Origin: Paracoccus chinensis | GTDB taxonomy: Bacteria; Pseudomonadota; Alphaproteobacteria; Rhodobacterales; Rhodobacteraceae | Reading direction: 5' to 3' | Assembly (NCBI RefSeq): GCF_900102885.1 | Contig: NZ_FNGE01000005.1 | Coordinates: forward strand, 151,392-215,391 | DNA: 64,000 nucleotides | In this document: one piece after another, positions 28,240-36,547 of the stretch | Layout of the letters: each line of letters begins with the position of its first letter | Position numbering within the stretch: position 1 is the first letter of the stretch | Translations under genes and position numbers: made by a program | The notes under the pieces: generated by a model | The model's input: the letters and a program-made list of their open reading frames with translations, nothing else | Database searches by the model: none | Told to the model about the DNA's origin: nothing

Positions 28240-29210
28240 ACGGGCGGAGAGGTCCGCTCGGGGTTGATGCCCGCAAGTTCGCGGAACTCGGGCGGGGCGC
28301 GGCCCAGCAGTTCCTCGGCCAAGTCGCGGCCCATCTCGATGCCGTCGCTGACAAGCCCGCGCCGCTCGCCCCGGACCGACAGCGAGCCGTCGGGCAGCAG
28401 GATCTCGCCCCGCAGCCACAGGTTCTCGCCGTCAAGCTCGGCCAAGCCCGCCAAGGGCGTCTCGCAGGAGCCGTCGAGGCGGCGCAGGAAGGCGCGTTCC
28501 GCCGTCACCCGCAGCGTCGTGGGCAGGTCCGAGATGGCGGCCAGCATCGCCGCCGCGATCACGTCGTCCTTGCGCCGTTCCACTCCGATGGCGCCTTGCG
28601 CCACGGCGGGCAACATCTCCTCGGGCGTAATCGCGCTGCGGACCACGTCCAGCATCCCCAGCCGCGTCAGGCCCGCCATGGCGAGAAAGGTCGCCTCGGC
28701 CACGCCCTCATCGAGCTTGCGCATCCGCGTCTGCACGTTGCCCCGGAACTCGACCAGCGTCAGGTCGGGGCGGTAATGGATCAGCTGCGCCCGGCGCCGC
28801 AGACTCGATGAGCCGACGGGCGTGCCCGCCGGAAGCTCGGCGATGGAACCCCAGCGGCGGCTGACGAAGGCGTCGCGCACGTCCTCGCGCGGCAGGTAGC
28901 AGTCAATGATCAGCCCCTCGGGCTGCAGGACCGGCATGTCCTTCATCGAGTGGACGGCGATGTCGATGCGTTGGTCGAGCAGCGCGTCCTCGATCTCGCG
29001 GGTGAACAGGCCCTTGCCGCCGATCTCGCGCAGCGGGCGGTCCAGCACGCGGTCGCCGGTGGTCTTGATGACCACGATCTCGAAGGCATCCGCGGGCAGG
29101 TCATGCGCGGCGGCCAGCCGGTCGCGCGTCTCATGCGCCTGCGCGAGCGCGAGCGCCGAGCCGCGCGTGCCGATCCGAAGCGGGCGGTCGGGGGTGGGTA
29201 AAGCGTCCAT
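28236..29210 (-). CDS. hemC: Hydroxymethylbilane synthase (porphobilinogen deaminase)
   Basis: This 324-residue enzyme joins four porphobilinogens into hydroxymethylbilane for heme. The N-terminus [15 protein letters not shown], the SMKDMP segment, SSLRRRAQL and the cofactor cysteine in GSCETPLAG are all present. The frame is open to 29378, but the ATG at 29210 gives the usual N-terminus and avoids running into hemE. It is divergent from hemE across 118 bp, which should hold both promoters. Confidence 0.97.
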   Translation of the reverse strand: MDALPTPDRPLRIGTRGSALALAQAHETRDRLAAAHDLPADAFEIVVIKTTGDRVLDRPLREIGGKGLFTREIEDALLDQRIDIAVHSMKDMPVLQPEGLIIDCYLPREDVRDAFVSRRWGSIAELPAGTPVGSSSLRRRAQLIHYRPDLTLVEFRGNVQTRMRKLDEGVAEATFLAMAGLTRLGMLDVVRSAITPEEMLPAVAQGAIGVERRKDDVIAAAMLAAISDLPTTLRVTAERAFLRRLDGSCETPLAGLAELDGENLWLRGEILLPDGSLSVRGERRGLVSDGIEMGRDLAEELLGRAPPEFRELAGINPERTSPPV

Positions 29211-29328
29211 GCGCGATGGGTTATCCCTGCCCCGTCCGCTTGACAACCATGCTGCGGCGGAAGGGCGCAGGCCAGCGGCCGCGACCTGCCAAGCTTGCAA
29301 GCCGGGCGCGGCCTTGCGACAAGGCCGC

Positions 29329-30396
29329 ATGACACAGGATCCTCGCCCCGAACCGCAGAAAAGCCCCGCCAAGACCATCCTGCGCGCCCTTGCCGGCGAG
29401 CGCCAGCCGGTGCCGCCGATCTGGATGATGCGGCAGGCCGGGCGCTACCTGCCCGAATACCGCGCGACCCGGGCGCAGGCGGGGGATTTCCTGTCGCTCT
29501 GCTACACGCCGGACCTCGCGGCCGAGGTGACGCTGCAGCCCATTCGCCGCTATGGCTTCGACGCGGCGATCCTGTTCGCGGACATCCTGCTGATCCCGCA
29601 GGCGCTGGGGATGGACCTGTGGTTCGTGACGGGCGAAGGTCCGCGCCTGTCCACCATCACCACCCCCGAGGAACTGGCCGCCCTGAAACCGGCGGAGGCG
29701 ATCCACGAGACGCTGTCGCCCGTCTATGAGACCGTCCGCATCCTGTCGCGGGAACTCCCGCGCGAGACGACCCTGATCGGCTTCGCGGGCGCGCCCTGGA
29801 CCGTGGCGACCTACATGATCGCCGGGCGCGGCACGCGCGACCAGGGACCGGCCCATGCGCTGAAGCAGGCCGACCGCGCCACCTTCCAGGGGATCATCGA
29901 CCGGGTGACCGAGGCCACGATCCTTTACCTGTCCGCGCAGATCGAGGCGGGGGCCGAGGTCGTCAAGCTGTTCGACAGCTGGGCGGGCAGCCTGCACGGG
30001 CAGGACTTCGACGATTTCGCGGTCGCGCCCGCGCGCCGGATCATCGCCGCATTGAAAGAGCGTCATCCGCATGTCCCCGTGATCGCCTTCCCCCGCGAGG
30101 CGGGCGACCGTTACATCGGCTTCGCCAAGGCCACGGGGGCCGATTGCGTGGCGCTGGACAACTCGGTCTCGGCCGAATGGGCGGCGCGGAACGTGCAGGT
30201 CGATGGCTGCGTGCAGGGAAATCTCGCGCCCGGGCACATGGTCACGGGCGGGCCGGCGCTGGTGGATGCCACGCGAGCCATTGTCCGGGCCTTTGCGGGC
30301 GGGCCGCATATCTTCAACCTTGGCCACGGGATCACGCCGGACGCAAACCCCGAGAACGTGGCGCTGATGATCCAGACGGTGCGCGAGGGCGCCTGA
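29329..30396 (+). CDS. hemE: Uroporphyrinogen decarboxylase
   Basis: The 355-residue enzyme converts uroporphyrinogen III into coproporphyrinogen III. The signatures [16 protein letters not shown] and [14 protein letters not shown] are present, as is the C-terminal [15 protein letters not shown]. It is divergent from hemC. The EamA transporter gene follows after 4 bp, and hemF lies beyond it on the other strand, so several steps of the heme path are close together. Confidence 0.97.
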   Translation: MTQDPRPEPQKSPAKTILRALAGERQPVPPIWMMRQAGRYLPEYRATRAQAGDFLSLCYTPDLAAEVTLQPIRRYGFDAAILFADILLIPQALGMDLWFVTGEGPRLSTITTPEELAALKPAEAIHETLSPVYETVRILSRELPRETTLIGFAGAPWTVATYMIAGRGTRDQGPAHALKQADRATFQGIIDRVTEATILYLSAQIEAGAEVVKLFDSWAGSLHGQDFDDFAVAPARRIIAALKERHPHVPVIAFPREAGDRYIGFAKATGADCVALDNSVSAEWAARNVQVDGCVQGNLAPGHMVTGGPALVDATRAIVRAFAGGPHIFNLGHGITPDANPENVALMIQTVREGA

Positions 30397-30400
30397 GCCG

Positions 30401-31270
30401 ATGTGGGTCGCCGCGACCCTGATCGCCTCGCTGGCGCAGACGGGACGCAACGCGGCGCAGGCGGGGCTGACCGCGCGCATCGGGACCATGGGCGCGACAG
30501 GCGTCCGGTTCCTCTTCGGCCTGCCCTTCGCGATTCTGTTCCTGGGCCTCGTGGCGCTCGTCGAACCGGTGCCCATGCCGAACATGACCGCCCTCGGCTA
30601 TGCCGCAATGGGCGCCGTGTCGCAGGTGGCGGCGACGGCGCTGATGCTGACGGCCATGCAGCGGCGGGGCTTCGCGGTGGCGACCGCGCTGATCAAGACC
30701 GAGCCGGTGACGCTCGCCATCCTCGGCGCGGCCCTGCTGGCCGAGCCGCTGAGCCCGGCCCGCCTCGGCGCCATCGCCGTGGCGACCGCCGGGGTACTGG
30801 CGATGTCGGGCGCGGGCTGGCGGCGGGCAGGCGCGGGTCCGGTCGCGCTAGCCGTGCTGGCGGGCGGGCTGTTCGGCCTGTCGGCGATCGGCTTTCGCGG
30901 TGGCATCCTGTCGCTGCCCCATGGCGGCGAGCTGATCCGGGCGACCACGATCCTCGTGCTGTCTCTGACGCTGCAGACGGCGCTGGTGGGCGCATGGCTC
31001 GCCCTGCGCGACCGCCCTGCCATGCACGGGATGCTGGGCGCGTGGCGCGAGTCGCTGGGCGCGGGCTTCCTTGGCGCGCTCGCCTCGCAGTTCTGGTTCC
31101 TGGCCTTCGCCCTTGCGCCCGCGGCCAACGTGCGGACGCTGGCTCTGGTCGAGGTGGTCTTCGCCGCCGCCATCTCGCGTCACCGCCGCGAGGCGATGGG
31201 TCCGCGCCAGCTTGCCGGCATGGCACTGATCGTCGGGGGCGTGGGCTGGCTTCTGTGGGCGGCGCGCTGA
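30401..31270 (+). CDS. EamA/DMT-superfamily membrane transporter
   Basis: This 289-residue protein has about ten predicted hydrophobic helices in two EamA repeats, for example GATGVRFLFGLPFAILFLGL early and FLGALASQFWFLAFALAP late, each followed by an Ala/Gly-rich helix. It should be an inner-membrane exporter or exchanger of a small metabolite. It starts 4 bp after hemE and is probably co-transcribed with it, but nothing in the sequence ties it to tetrapyrroles. The substrate is unknown. Confidence 0.87.
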   Translation: MWVAATLIASLAQTGRNAAQAGLTARIGTMGATGVRFLFGLPFAILFLGLVALVEPVPMPNMTALGYAAMGAVSQVAATALMLTAMQRRGFAVATALIKTEPVTLAILGAALLAEPLSPARLGAIAVATAGVLAMSGAGWRRAGAGPVALAVLAGGLFGLSAIGFRGGILSLPHGGELIRATTILVLSLTLQTALVGAWLALRDRPAMHGMLGAWRESLGAGFLGALASQFWFLAFALAPAANVRTLALVEVVFAAAISRHRREAMGPRQLAGMALIVGGVGWLLWAAR

Positions 31271-31274
31271 GCGC

Positions 31275-32135
31275 TCAGACCCACTTCGCCAGCGGCGGCA
31301 GGCTCATGAGCACGGCATCGGCGTTGTGGCCGGTTTCCAGCCCGAACTTGGTGCCCCGGTCGTAGACGAGGTTGTATTCGGCATAAAGCCCGCGGTGGAT
31401 CAGCTGGGCGTCCCGGTGCTCGGGCTCCCATTCCTGCACCATGCGGCGGCGGACCAGCGGGACGAAGGCGGGCAGGAAGGCCTCGCCCACCGCGCGGGTA
31501 AAGGCGAAGTCGGCCTGCCAGTCGCCGGTGTTCAGGTCGTCGTAGAAGATCCCGCCGACGCCACGGGCGCGCCCGCGATGGGGGATGAAGAAATACTCGT
31601 CCGCCCAGGCCTTGAAACGGTCGTAGTAATCCGCCCCGTGGGGGGCGCAGGCCGCGCGCAGGGTCTCGTGGAAATGCGCCGTGTCCTCGGGATATTCGAG
31701 GCAGGGGTTCAGGTCCGCCCCGCCCCCGAACCACCAGGCCGAGGGCGTCCAGAACATGCGGGTGTTCATGTGGACGGCGGGCGCGTGCGGGTTCTGCATG
31801 TGGGCGACCAGGCTGATGCCGCTGGCCCAGAAGCGCGGATCCTCGGCGATCCCCGGTACGCCGCGCGCGGCCATGGCGGATTGCGCACGTGGGGCGAGCG
31901 TCCCATGGACCTCGGACCAGTTCACGCCGACCTTCTCGAAGACGCGGCCCCCGCGCATGACGGACATGATCCCGCCGCCGCCGTCCTCGGCCCGCTCGGT
32001 CGGGGTGACGGTGAAATGGCCAGCAGGCGCGTCCGAAATCGCCTCCTCCTCCAGCCCCTCGAAGGCGGCCACGATGGTGTCGCGCAAGGACCGGAACCAT
32101 TCGGCCGCGGCGCGGCGCTCGTCACTCATGTCCAT
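31275..32135 (-). CDS. hemF: Oxygen-dependent coproporphyrinogen III oxidase
   Basis: The 286-residue enzyme uses oxygen to convert coproporphyrinogen III into protoporphyrinogen IX. The segments GGGIMSVMRGGRVFEKVGVN, WWFGGGADLNP and HRGRARGVGGIFYDDL are diagnostic. It is convergent with the EamA gene (4-bp gap). The oxygen-independent counterpart, hemN, is at 46.5 kb beside the FNR gene, so the cell can make heme with or without oxygen. No FNR box was found upstream of hemF. Confidence 0.97.
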   Translation of the reverse strand: MDMSDERRAAAEWFRSLRDTIVAAFEGLEEEAISDAPAGHFTVTPTERAEDGGGGIMSVMRGGRVFEKVGVNWSEVHGTLAPRAQSAMAARGVPGIAEDPRFWASGISLVAHMQNPHAPAVHMNTRMFWTPSAWWFGGGADLNPCLEYPEDTAHFHETLRAACAPHGADYYDRFKAWADEYFFIPHRGRARGVGGIFYDDLNTGDWQADFAFTRAVGEAFLPAFVPLVRRRMVQEWEPEHRDAQLIHRGLYAEYNLVYDRGTKFGLETGHNADAVLMSLPPLAKWV

Positions 32136-32212
32136 GAAGCGGCCCCTTTCGTGAATTGCGGCACCGGGCGGGCCGCGCTAGCATTCCCCCAACCTGATTA
32201 GAGGCGCCGCCG

Positions 32213-32623
32213 ATGAGCCGCAACCTGACCCTGACCGCGCTGGCCTGCCTGGCGCTTGTGGCCTGCGGGACGCCGCAGGAACAATGCATCAGCCGGAACA
32301 CCGACGAATACCGCACCGTCTCGCGCCTGCTGGCCCAGGTCGAGGGGAACCTCGCGCGTGGCTATGCCTGGGACGAGCGGGTGGTCACGCGGACCGAGCT
32401 CGACTTCTGCCCCACGATCCTGCGCAACAAGGATGGCGACCGCGTGCTGGTGCAGCGCAGTTGCTGGCGCGACGTGGCGGACACGGAACGTTTCCGGGTG
32501 CCGATCGACCCGGTGGTCGAGCAGCGCAAGGCCGAGAACCTGCGCGCCCGGCTGGCCGCGCTGCGCCCGAACGCCGAACGCGCCGTCCAGGCCTGCCGCG
32601 CGGCCTATCCTGAGGAAGGCTAG
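32213..32623 (+). CDS. Small cysteine-containing lipoprotein
   Basis: The 136-residue protein begins with a lipoprotein signal peptide whose lipobox ALVAC gives a lipidated cysteine at residue 18. The mature part has four further cysteines (QCIS, DFCPT, RSCWRD, QACRAAY), which could form two disulfides in the periplasm. It has no recognised domain. It overlaps the 3' end of the opposite-strand methyltransferase gene by 4 bp and is divergent from hemF. Confidence 0.7.
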   Translation: MSRNLTLTALACLALVACGTPQEQCISRNTDEYRTVSRLLAQVEGNLARGYAWDERVVTRTELDFCPTILRNKDGDRVLVQRSCWRDVADTERFRVPIDPVVEQRKAENLRARLAALRPNAERAVQACRAAYPEEG

Positions 32624-33600
32624 CGCCGCTTCGGCCGTCCCGCGCCGGTCGCGGTGATGACCTTGAAGCGGTTGTCGCCGCCGATCTCCTGCACGTCCGC
32701 GAACAGCTCGGACAGCGCGGCCTCGTAGGGCAGGTGCCGGTTCGCAACCATCCAGAGCCGCCCGGCCCCTGTCAGCAGCCCCGCCGCCGCGCGGATGAAG
32801 CGCGCGCCCAGATGCGGGTCGGGGCTGCGACCCTCGTGGAAGGGCGGGTTCATGACGACCCCGTTCACCGGCTCGGGCAGGCGGAAGGAGGTGGCATCGG
32901 CCCAGTGGAACTGCGCGCGCGGGTCGGTCACGTTGGCCTTCGCGCAGTCCAGCGCGGCATGGTCGGCCTCGACAAGGTGCAGCACCTCGACGCCGGGGTG
33001 CTTGAGAACCTGCGCCGAAAGCCAGCCCCAGCCCGCGCCCAGATCGACCATGCGCGTGGGCAGCCGGTCGGGCAGGCAAGCCGCCAGCGCGACCGATGCC
33101 GGGTCTGGCCCGTCCGCCGAAAACACGCCCGGCGCGGTGACGAAGCCGCCGTCCACCGTCCGCTCGGCACCCTTCCAGTCAGGGGGCAGCCAGTCGCCGC
33201 CCGGCACGGTCACGCGGAAGATCTTTCCATGCGCGCGGGACTGCACCTGATCGACCGGGGCCAGCCCCCGCAATTCGCGCAGCATGGCATCGACGCCGTT
33301 TGTCTTCTGACCGTCGATCCACAGCGCCGCACCCTCGTCCAGCGCCCCTGCGGCGGCGGCGACACGCGCCCGCGCCTCGGCCCGCGCGCGGGGCAGGAAG
33401 ACCACGGCGGCGTCCGCCCGGCCGTTCACCGCAGTCTGAACGCGGAATCCCTGCGCAAGCGCCGAATCATGCGCGGGCCGAAAGCCCTGCACAACCGTGG
33501 TGCGAGCAGGGTCGAACTCCGCGAGGTCCCCCGGCCCTGCCCCGACGAGCAGCACCGCACCCTCGATCGGGTCGATCAATTCAAGACGAGAGCCCGCCAC
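32620..33600 (-). CDS. RsmC-like class I SAM methyltransferase
   Basis: The 326-residue protein has an N-terminal degenerate methyltransferase-like half and a catalytic C-terminal half. The SAM site is MVDLGAGWGWLSAQVL and the target-nitrogen motif is NPPF in VVMNPPFHEG. This arrangement is that of RsmC/RlmG enzymes, which methylate guanine in 16S or 23S rRNA. Which base it modifies cannot be told. Its start abuts the clpS stop codon, so the two are co-transcribed. Confidence 0.85.
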   Translation of the reverse strand: MAGSRLELIDPIEGAVLLVGAGPGDLAEFDPARTTVVQGFRPAHDSALAQGFRVQTAVNGRADAAVVFLPRARAEARARVAAAAGALDEGAALWIDGQKTNGVDAMLRELRGLAPVDQVQSRAHGKIFRVTVPGGDWLPPDWKGAERTVDGGFVTAPGVFSADGPDPASVALAACLPDRLPTRMVDLGAGWGWLSAQVLKHPGVEVLHLVEADHAALDCAKANVTDPRAQFHWADATSFRLPEPVNGVVMNPPFHEGRSPDPHLGARFIRAAAGLLTGAGRLWMVANRHLPYEAALSELFADVQEIGGDNRFKVITATGAGRPKRR

Positions 33601-33921
33601 TTATTCCTTTTCCATCGTGCATTGCAGCGGATGCTGCTGGCGGCGCGCAAGCTCCATCACCTGCGCGACCTTGGTTTCGGCGATCTCGTGGGAAAACACG
33701 CCGACAACCGCCACGCCCTTGCGATGGACGGTCAGCATGATCTCGATCGCCTGGGCATGGGTCATGCCGAACAGCCGTTCGAGAATATGGACCACGAACT
33801 CCATCGGCGTGAAATCGTCATTCAGCAACAGCACCTTGTAAAGCGGCGGGCGCTGGGTCTTGGGCTTGGTCTTTGTGGCGAGATCGACGTCTTCCCTGCC
33901 TTTCGAGGGAGGGTCGATCAT
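33601..33921 (-). CDS. clpS: ATP-dependent Clp protease adaptor ClpS
   Basis: The 106-residue adaptor delivers N-degron substrates to ClpAP. The core [20 protein letters not shown], the [17 protein letters not shown] helix and [10 protein letters not shown] end are typical. The ATG at 33921 is used. The start is uncertain: a GTG further upstream, with AGGAC before it, would add nine residues. Alphaproteobacteria often carry two ClpS paralogues; only one is in this window. It is divergent from the carboxypeptidase gene. Confidence 0.95.
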   Translation of the reverse strand: MIDPPSKGREDVDLATKTKPKTQRPPLYKVLLLNDDFTPMEFVVHILERLFGMTHAQAIEIMLTVHRKGVAVVGVFSHEIAETKVAQVMELARRQQHPLQCTMEKE

Positions 33922-34151
33922 GCGCGGGGAATCGGTCGTCTGCGTCACGAGCGGCAAGTCCTGAATGGGCGGGTTGCCTGCGAATATAGGGCCGGCGCGG
34001 CGCAAGGGAAAGGCTGACGAACCCTGCGGACCCGAAACGCTGACGTCATGGCAAATACGCGGTTCCCGCAGCGCGTGTGGCGTGTTATTCTCGGCTTGTT
34101 AAGGAAGGGCGTGCAATCAAGAACGCGCCCGCAGGCAGAGAGACCGGGACA

Positions 34152-35774
34152 GTGCAAATTCTTCATCGAACCCTGATCGCGGGGTGGATTGCCCTGGTTG
34201 GCGCCCTTGTGCCGCTGACCGCGTCCGCCGCGCCCTTCGCCGCCCATGTCATGGACGGGCGCACGGGCAAGGAGATCTATTCCCAGAATGCGGATGCCCG
34301 GCTGCATCCCGCGTCCCTGACAAAGATGATGACGCTCTACATGGCCTTCACGGCCATCGAGCGGGGGCAGGTCCGGCTGGACTCCAGGTTCACGGTGACG
34401 CCCCACGCGGCGGGCCAGCCGCCTTCGCGCCTCGGGCTGCGGGCGGGCCAGAAGATCGAGCTGCGCTATCTCATCCGCGCCGCTGCGGTCAAATCCGCCA
34501 ACGACGCGGCCACCGCCATCGGCGAGGGGCTCGCGGGGTCCGAGGCGAAGTTCGGCCAGCAGATGACCGCCATGGCCCGCGCGCTGGGCATGAAGAACAG
34601 CAACTTCCGCAACGCCAACGGACTGACGCAGGAAGGGCATTATTCCTCGGCCCGCGACATGTCGGTTCTGGGGCGCCGGTTGTTCTACGATTTCCCGCAG
34701 TATTACTCGATCTTCTCACGCCGCTCGGCGGACGCGGGCATCGCCACCGTGTCCAGCACCAACAAGCGTTTCCTGGACAGCTACCAGGGCGCGGACGGGA
34801 TCAAGACGGGCTACACGCGGGCTGCGGGCTTCAACCTGACCGCCTCGGCCCAGCGCGGCTCCAAGCGGATCATCGCCACGGTGCTGGGCGGTCAGTCCAC
34901 GGCCCAGCGCAACGCGGTCATGGCGCAGCTTCTGGATACCGGCTTCGGCAAGGCGCCGACGCGCGTGAAGGAGATCCGCCCCGAGGCGCCCGCCTATATC
35001 GTGGAACGCAAGCGCAGCGTGCAGGTGGCCCGCGCCGAGCCGCAGGCGCGCCCGCCGGTGGCCGCGGCCCGGCCGGTGAAGGGATCGACCGTCCCGGTCG
35101 AGCCCGCCCGCCGTCAGGCCGAGGCGCCCGTGCAGCCCGCGGCAGCGCCTGTCCTGGCGCAGGCCAGCGTCGGCTCGGCCCGCCCCGCGCGCAAGCCCGC
35201 AGGCGCCCCGGCGTCCGTCAAGGTGGCCTCGGCCGAGCCCGCCGCGATCGAGGCGGCGGTCAAGCTCGCCACCGCCGACGCGGCTCCGCCCCCGGCCCCG
35301 CGTCCGGGCCCCGCCGCGCAGGCCAAGGCGCCGCGCACGCTGGGTTCCACCTTCGCGGCGGCCGAGCCGAAAGAGGCCGAGCCCGCTGGCATCGCGGTCC
35401 CGCGCGTCAGCACCAAGCTGCTGGCGGCTTCAAAGCCCGTGCGCAAGTCCGACGCGGTGATCCTTGCCGCGATGGAGGAAGAAGGCGACCGGTCCGAGCC
35501 CGAGGCGGTGCAGATCGTTTCGCGCCCCTCGACCAAGGGCCGCGGCAACCACGGCATCACGCTGGGACGCTTCAAGACCAAGGCCGAGGCCGAGCAGCTT
35601 CTGCTGCGCATCGCCCTTCAGGAAAGTGCCGTTCTGAACAACGCCACCCGCCGCGTCGGCAACACCCCCAAGGGATGGGAGGCGAACTTCTCGGGCCTGA
35701 CCCGCGACGCGGCGCAGCTTGCCTGCGACAAGCTCGCCGCCCGCTCGCAGCGCTGCACGGTGCTGGGGAACTGA
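34152..35774 (+). CDS. D-alanyl-D-alanine carboxypeptidase with SPOR domain
   Basis: This 540-residue penicillin-binding protein trims peptidoglycan peptides in the periplasm. A GTG start at 34152 gives a signal peptide (cleavage after ASA near residue 26). The active-site motifs are S55-L-T-K58, S115-A-N117 and KTG near residue 224. A long Ala/Pro-rich linker (about 280-450) follows, then a SPOR domain (about 455-540) that would bind denuded septal glycan and place the enzyme at the division site. It is a stand-alone gene with its own terminator. Confidence 0.92.
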   Translation: MQILHRTLIAGWIALVGALVPLTASAAPFAAHVMDGRTGKEIYSQNADARLHPASLTKMMTLYMAFTAIERGQVRLDSRFTVTPHAAGQPPSRLGLRAGQKIELRYLIRAAAVKSANDAATAIGEGLAGSEAKFGQQMTAMARALGMKNSNFRNANGLTQEGHYSSARDMSVLGRRLFYDFPQYYSIFSRRSADAGIATVSSTNKRFLDSYQGADGIKTGYTRAAGFNLTASAQRGSKRIIATVLGGQSTAQRNAVMAQLLDTGFGKAPTRVKEIRPEAPAYIVERKRSVQVARAEPQARPPVAAARPVKGSTVPVEPARRQAEAPVQPAAAPVLAQASVGSARPARKPAGAPASVKVASAEPAAIEAAVKLATADAAPPPAPRPGPAAQAKAPRTLGSTFAAAEPKEAEPAGIAVPRVSTKLLAASKPVRKSDAVILAAMEEEGDRSEPEAVQIVSRPSTKGRGNHGITLGRFKTKAEAEQLLLRIALQESAVLNNATRRVGNTPKGWEANFSGLTRDAAQLACDKLAARSQRCTVLGN

Positions 35775-35796
35775 GACGGCTCTGACCGCGACAAGG

Positions 35797-35821
35797 AAAG
35801 CCCGGCTTCGGCCGGGCTTTT
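35797..35821 (+). terminator. Terminator of the DD-carboxypeptidase gene
   Basis: AAAGCCCGGC and GCCGGGCTTT form a perfect ten-pair stem with a TTCG loop, followed by another T. It begins 23 bp after the stop codon and could work on both strands. Confidence 0.85.
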
Positions 35822-35822
35822 C

Positions 35823-36388
35823 CGTTTCAGCACCGAGGCGATGAAGAGACGCTTGCTTGGGGGCCGGGTTCCGTCAGGCGCTGCCTTCAGGAGGGAAAGC
35901 CCTGCAACAGGAGTGCACGCGCGTGAAGGTCCAGCAGAACGGACAAGACGGGCCAAGCCAGACGACGAGTGCAGGATAGCGGGCCAGCCTCAGCCTCAGC
36001 CTCAGCCTCAGCCTCAGCCTCAGCCTCAGCCTCAGCCTCAGCCGAAGGCAGCAGCTTTGCTGATCGACTGCAAGGAAGGCAGAGCACGGAGGGGCCTGCC
36101 CTGTTATGGACAGGGCGCGGCATCACCGCCAGTCCGGCATGGAGGTGCCTGTCCTCTGCCCATGGTGAAGGCTGACAGCTTTGCAGGTTGTCGCCCCGAG
36201 GGAAGGGGTCAGCTACCGCCTTGAGCGGAGCGAGTCCGCACCAGCACACTTCACTGCCCCGGAAGTCTGAAAGGGGAACCGCTCCTCGAAGCTTAGCACG
36301 GCGGCCAAGGGAAGGCTTGAAACGCTGCGTGTGCGAGGCGCGGACTTCCATGTGGGACCGGCTCGCCCTGCCTCTCAACCCGATGGCC
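35823..36388. other. Unexplained non-coding stretch around a hexanucleotide repeat
   Basis: About 566 bp separate the carboxypeptidase terminator from ccoS. ORFs on both strands pass through it only because the 6-bp repeat keeps every frame open (Gln-Pro, Ser-Ala or Glu-Ala runs). None has a convincing start, ribosome binding site or family. Base use looks less GC-biased than the neighbouring genes. I could not assign it to an RNA, insertion element or decayed gene. Confidence 0.55.
35985..36043. repeat. Tandem hexanucleotide repeat (CAGCCT)9.8
   Basis: Nine perfect copies of CAGCCT plus five bases of a tenth lie head to tail over 59 bp with no mismatch. Simple repeats of this length and purity are prone to slippage. 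It lies in the non-coding stretch downstream of ccoS, so it is more likely a variable spacer than a coding repeat. Confidence 0.95.
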
Positions 36389-36547
36389 TCACGGCTTGGG
36401 GTGGTCATCCCATTCGTCGCTGAGGATGCGCTGGGCGTCACCCTTGGGGTCCTCGTACTGCCGGTTGCGCAGCGCCCAGACGAATGCCGCGAGGCCAAGG
36501 CCTCCCAGGCCCAGCGAGACGGGGATCAGATAGACCAGAACCTCCAT
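36389..36547 (-). CDS. ccoS: cbb3 oxidase maturation protein CcoS
   Basis: The 52-residue protein has one membrane helix (about 4-27), followed by WALRNRQYEDPKGDAQRIL, the usual CcoS tail. CcoS is needed to place heme and copper in the cbb3 oxidase. Its ATG overlaps the ccoI stop codon by one base, so translation is coupled. It is the last gene of the minus-strand ccoGHIS run. Confidence 0.93.
   Translation of the reverse strand: MEVLVYLIPVSLGLGGLGLAAFVWALRNRQYEDPKGDAQRILSDEWDDHPKP

Noticed and set aside
35985..36043. CRISPR-like array
   Set aside because: The unit is 6 bp with no spacers, so it is a simple tandem repeat; no cas gene is present.
35841..36498. ORFs with Gln-Pro, Ser-Ala or Glu-Ala repeats around the hexanucleotide repeat
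   Set aside because: The 6-bp unit keeps every frame open, the flanking sequence shows no family and no ribosome binding site, and the minus-strand frame overlaps ccoS.
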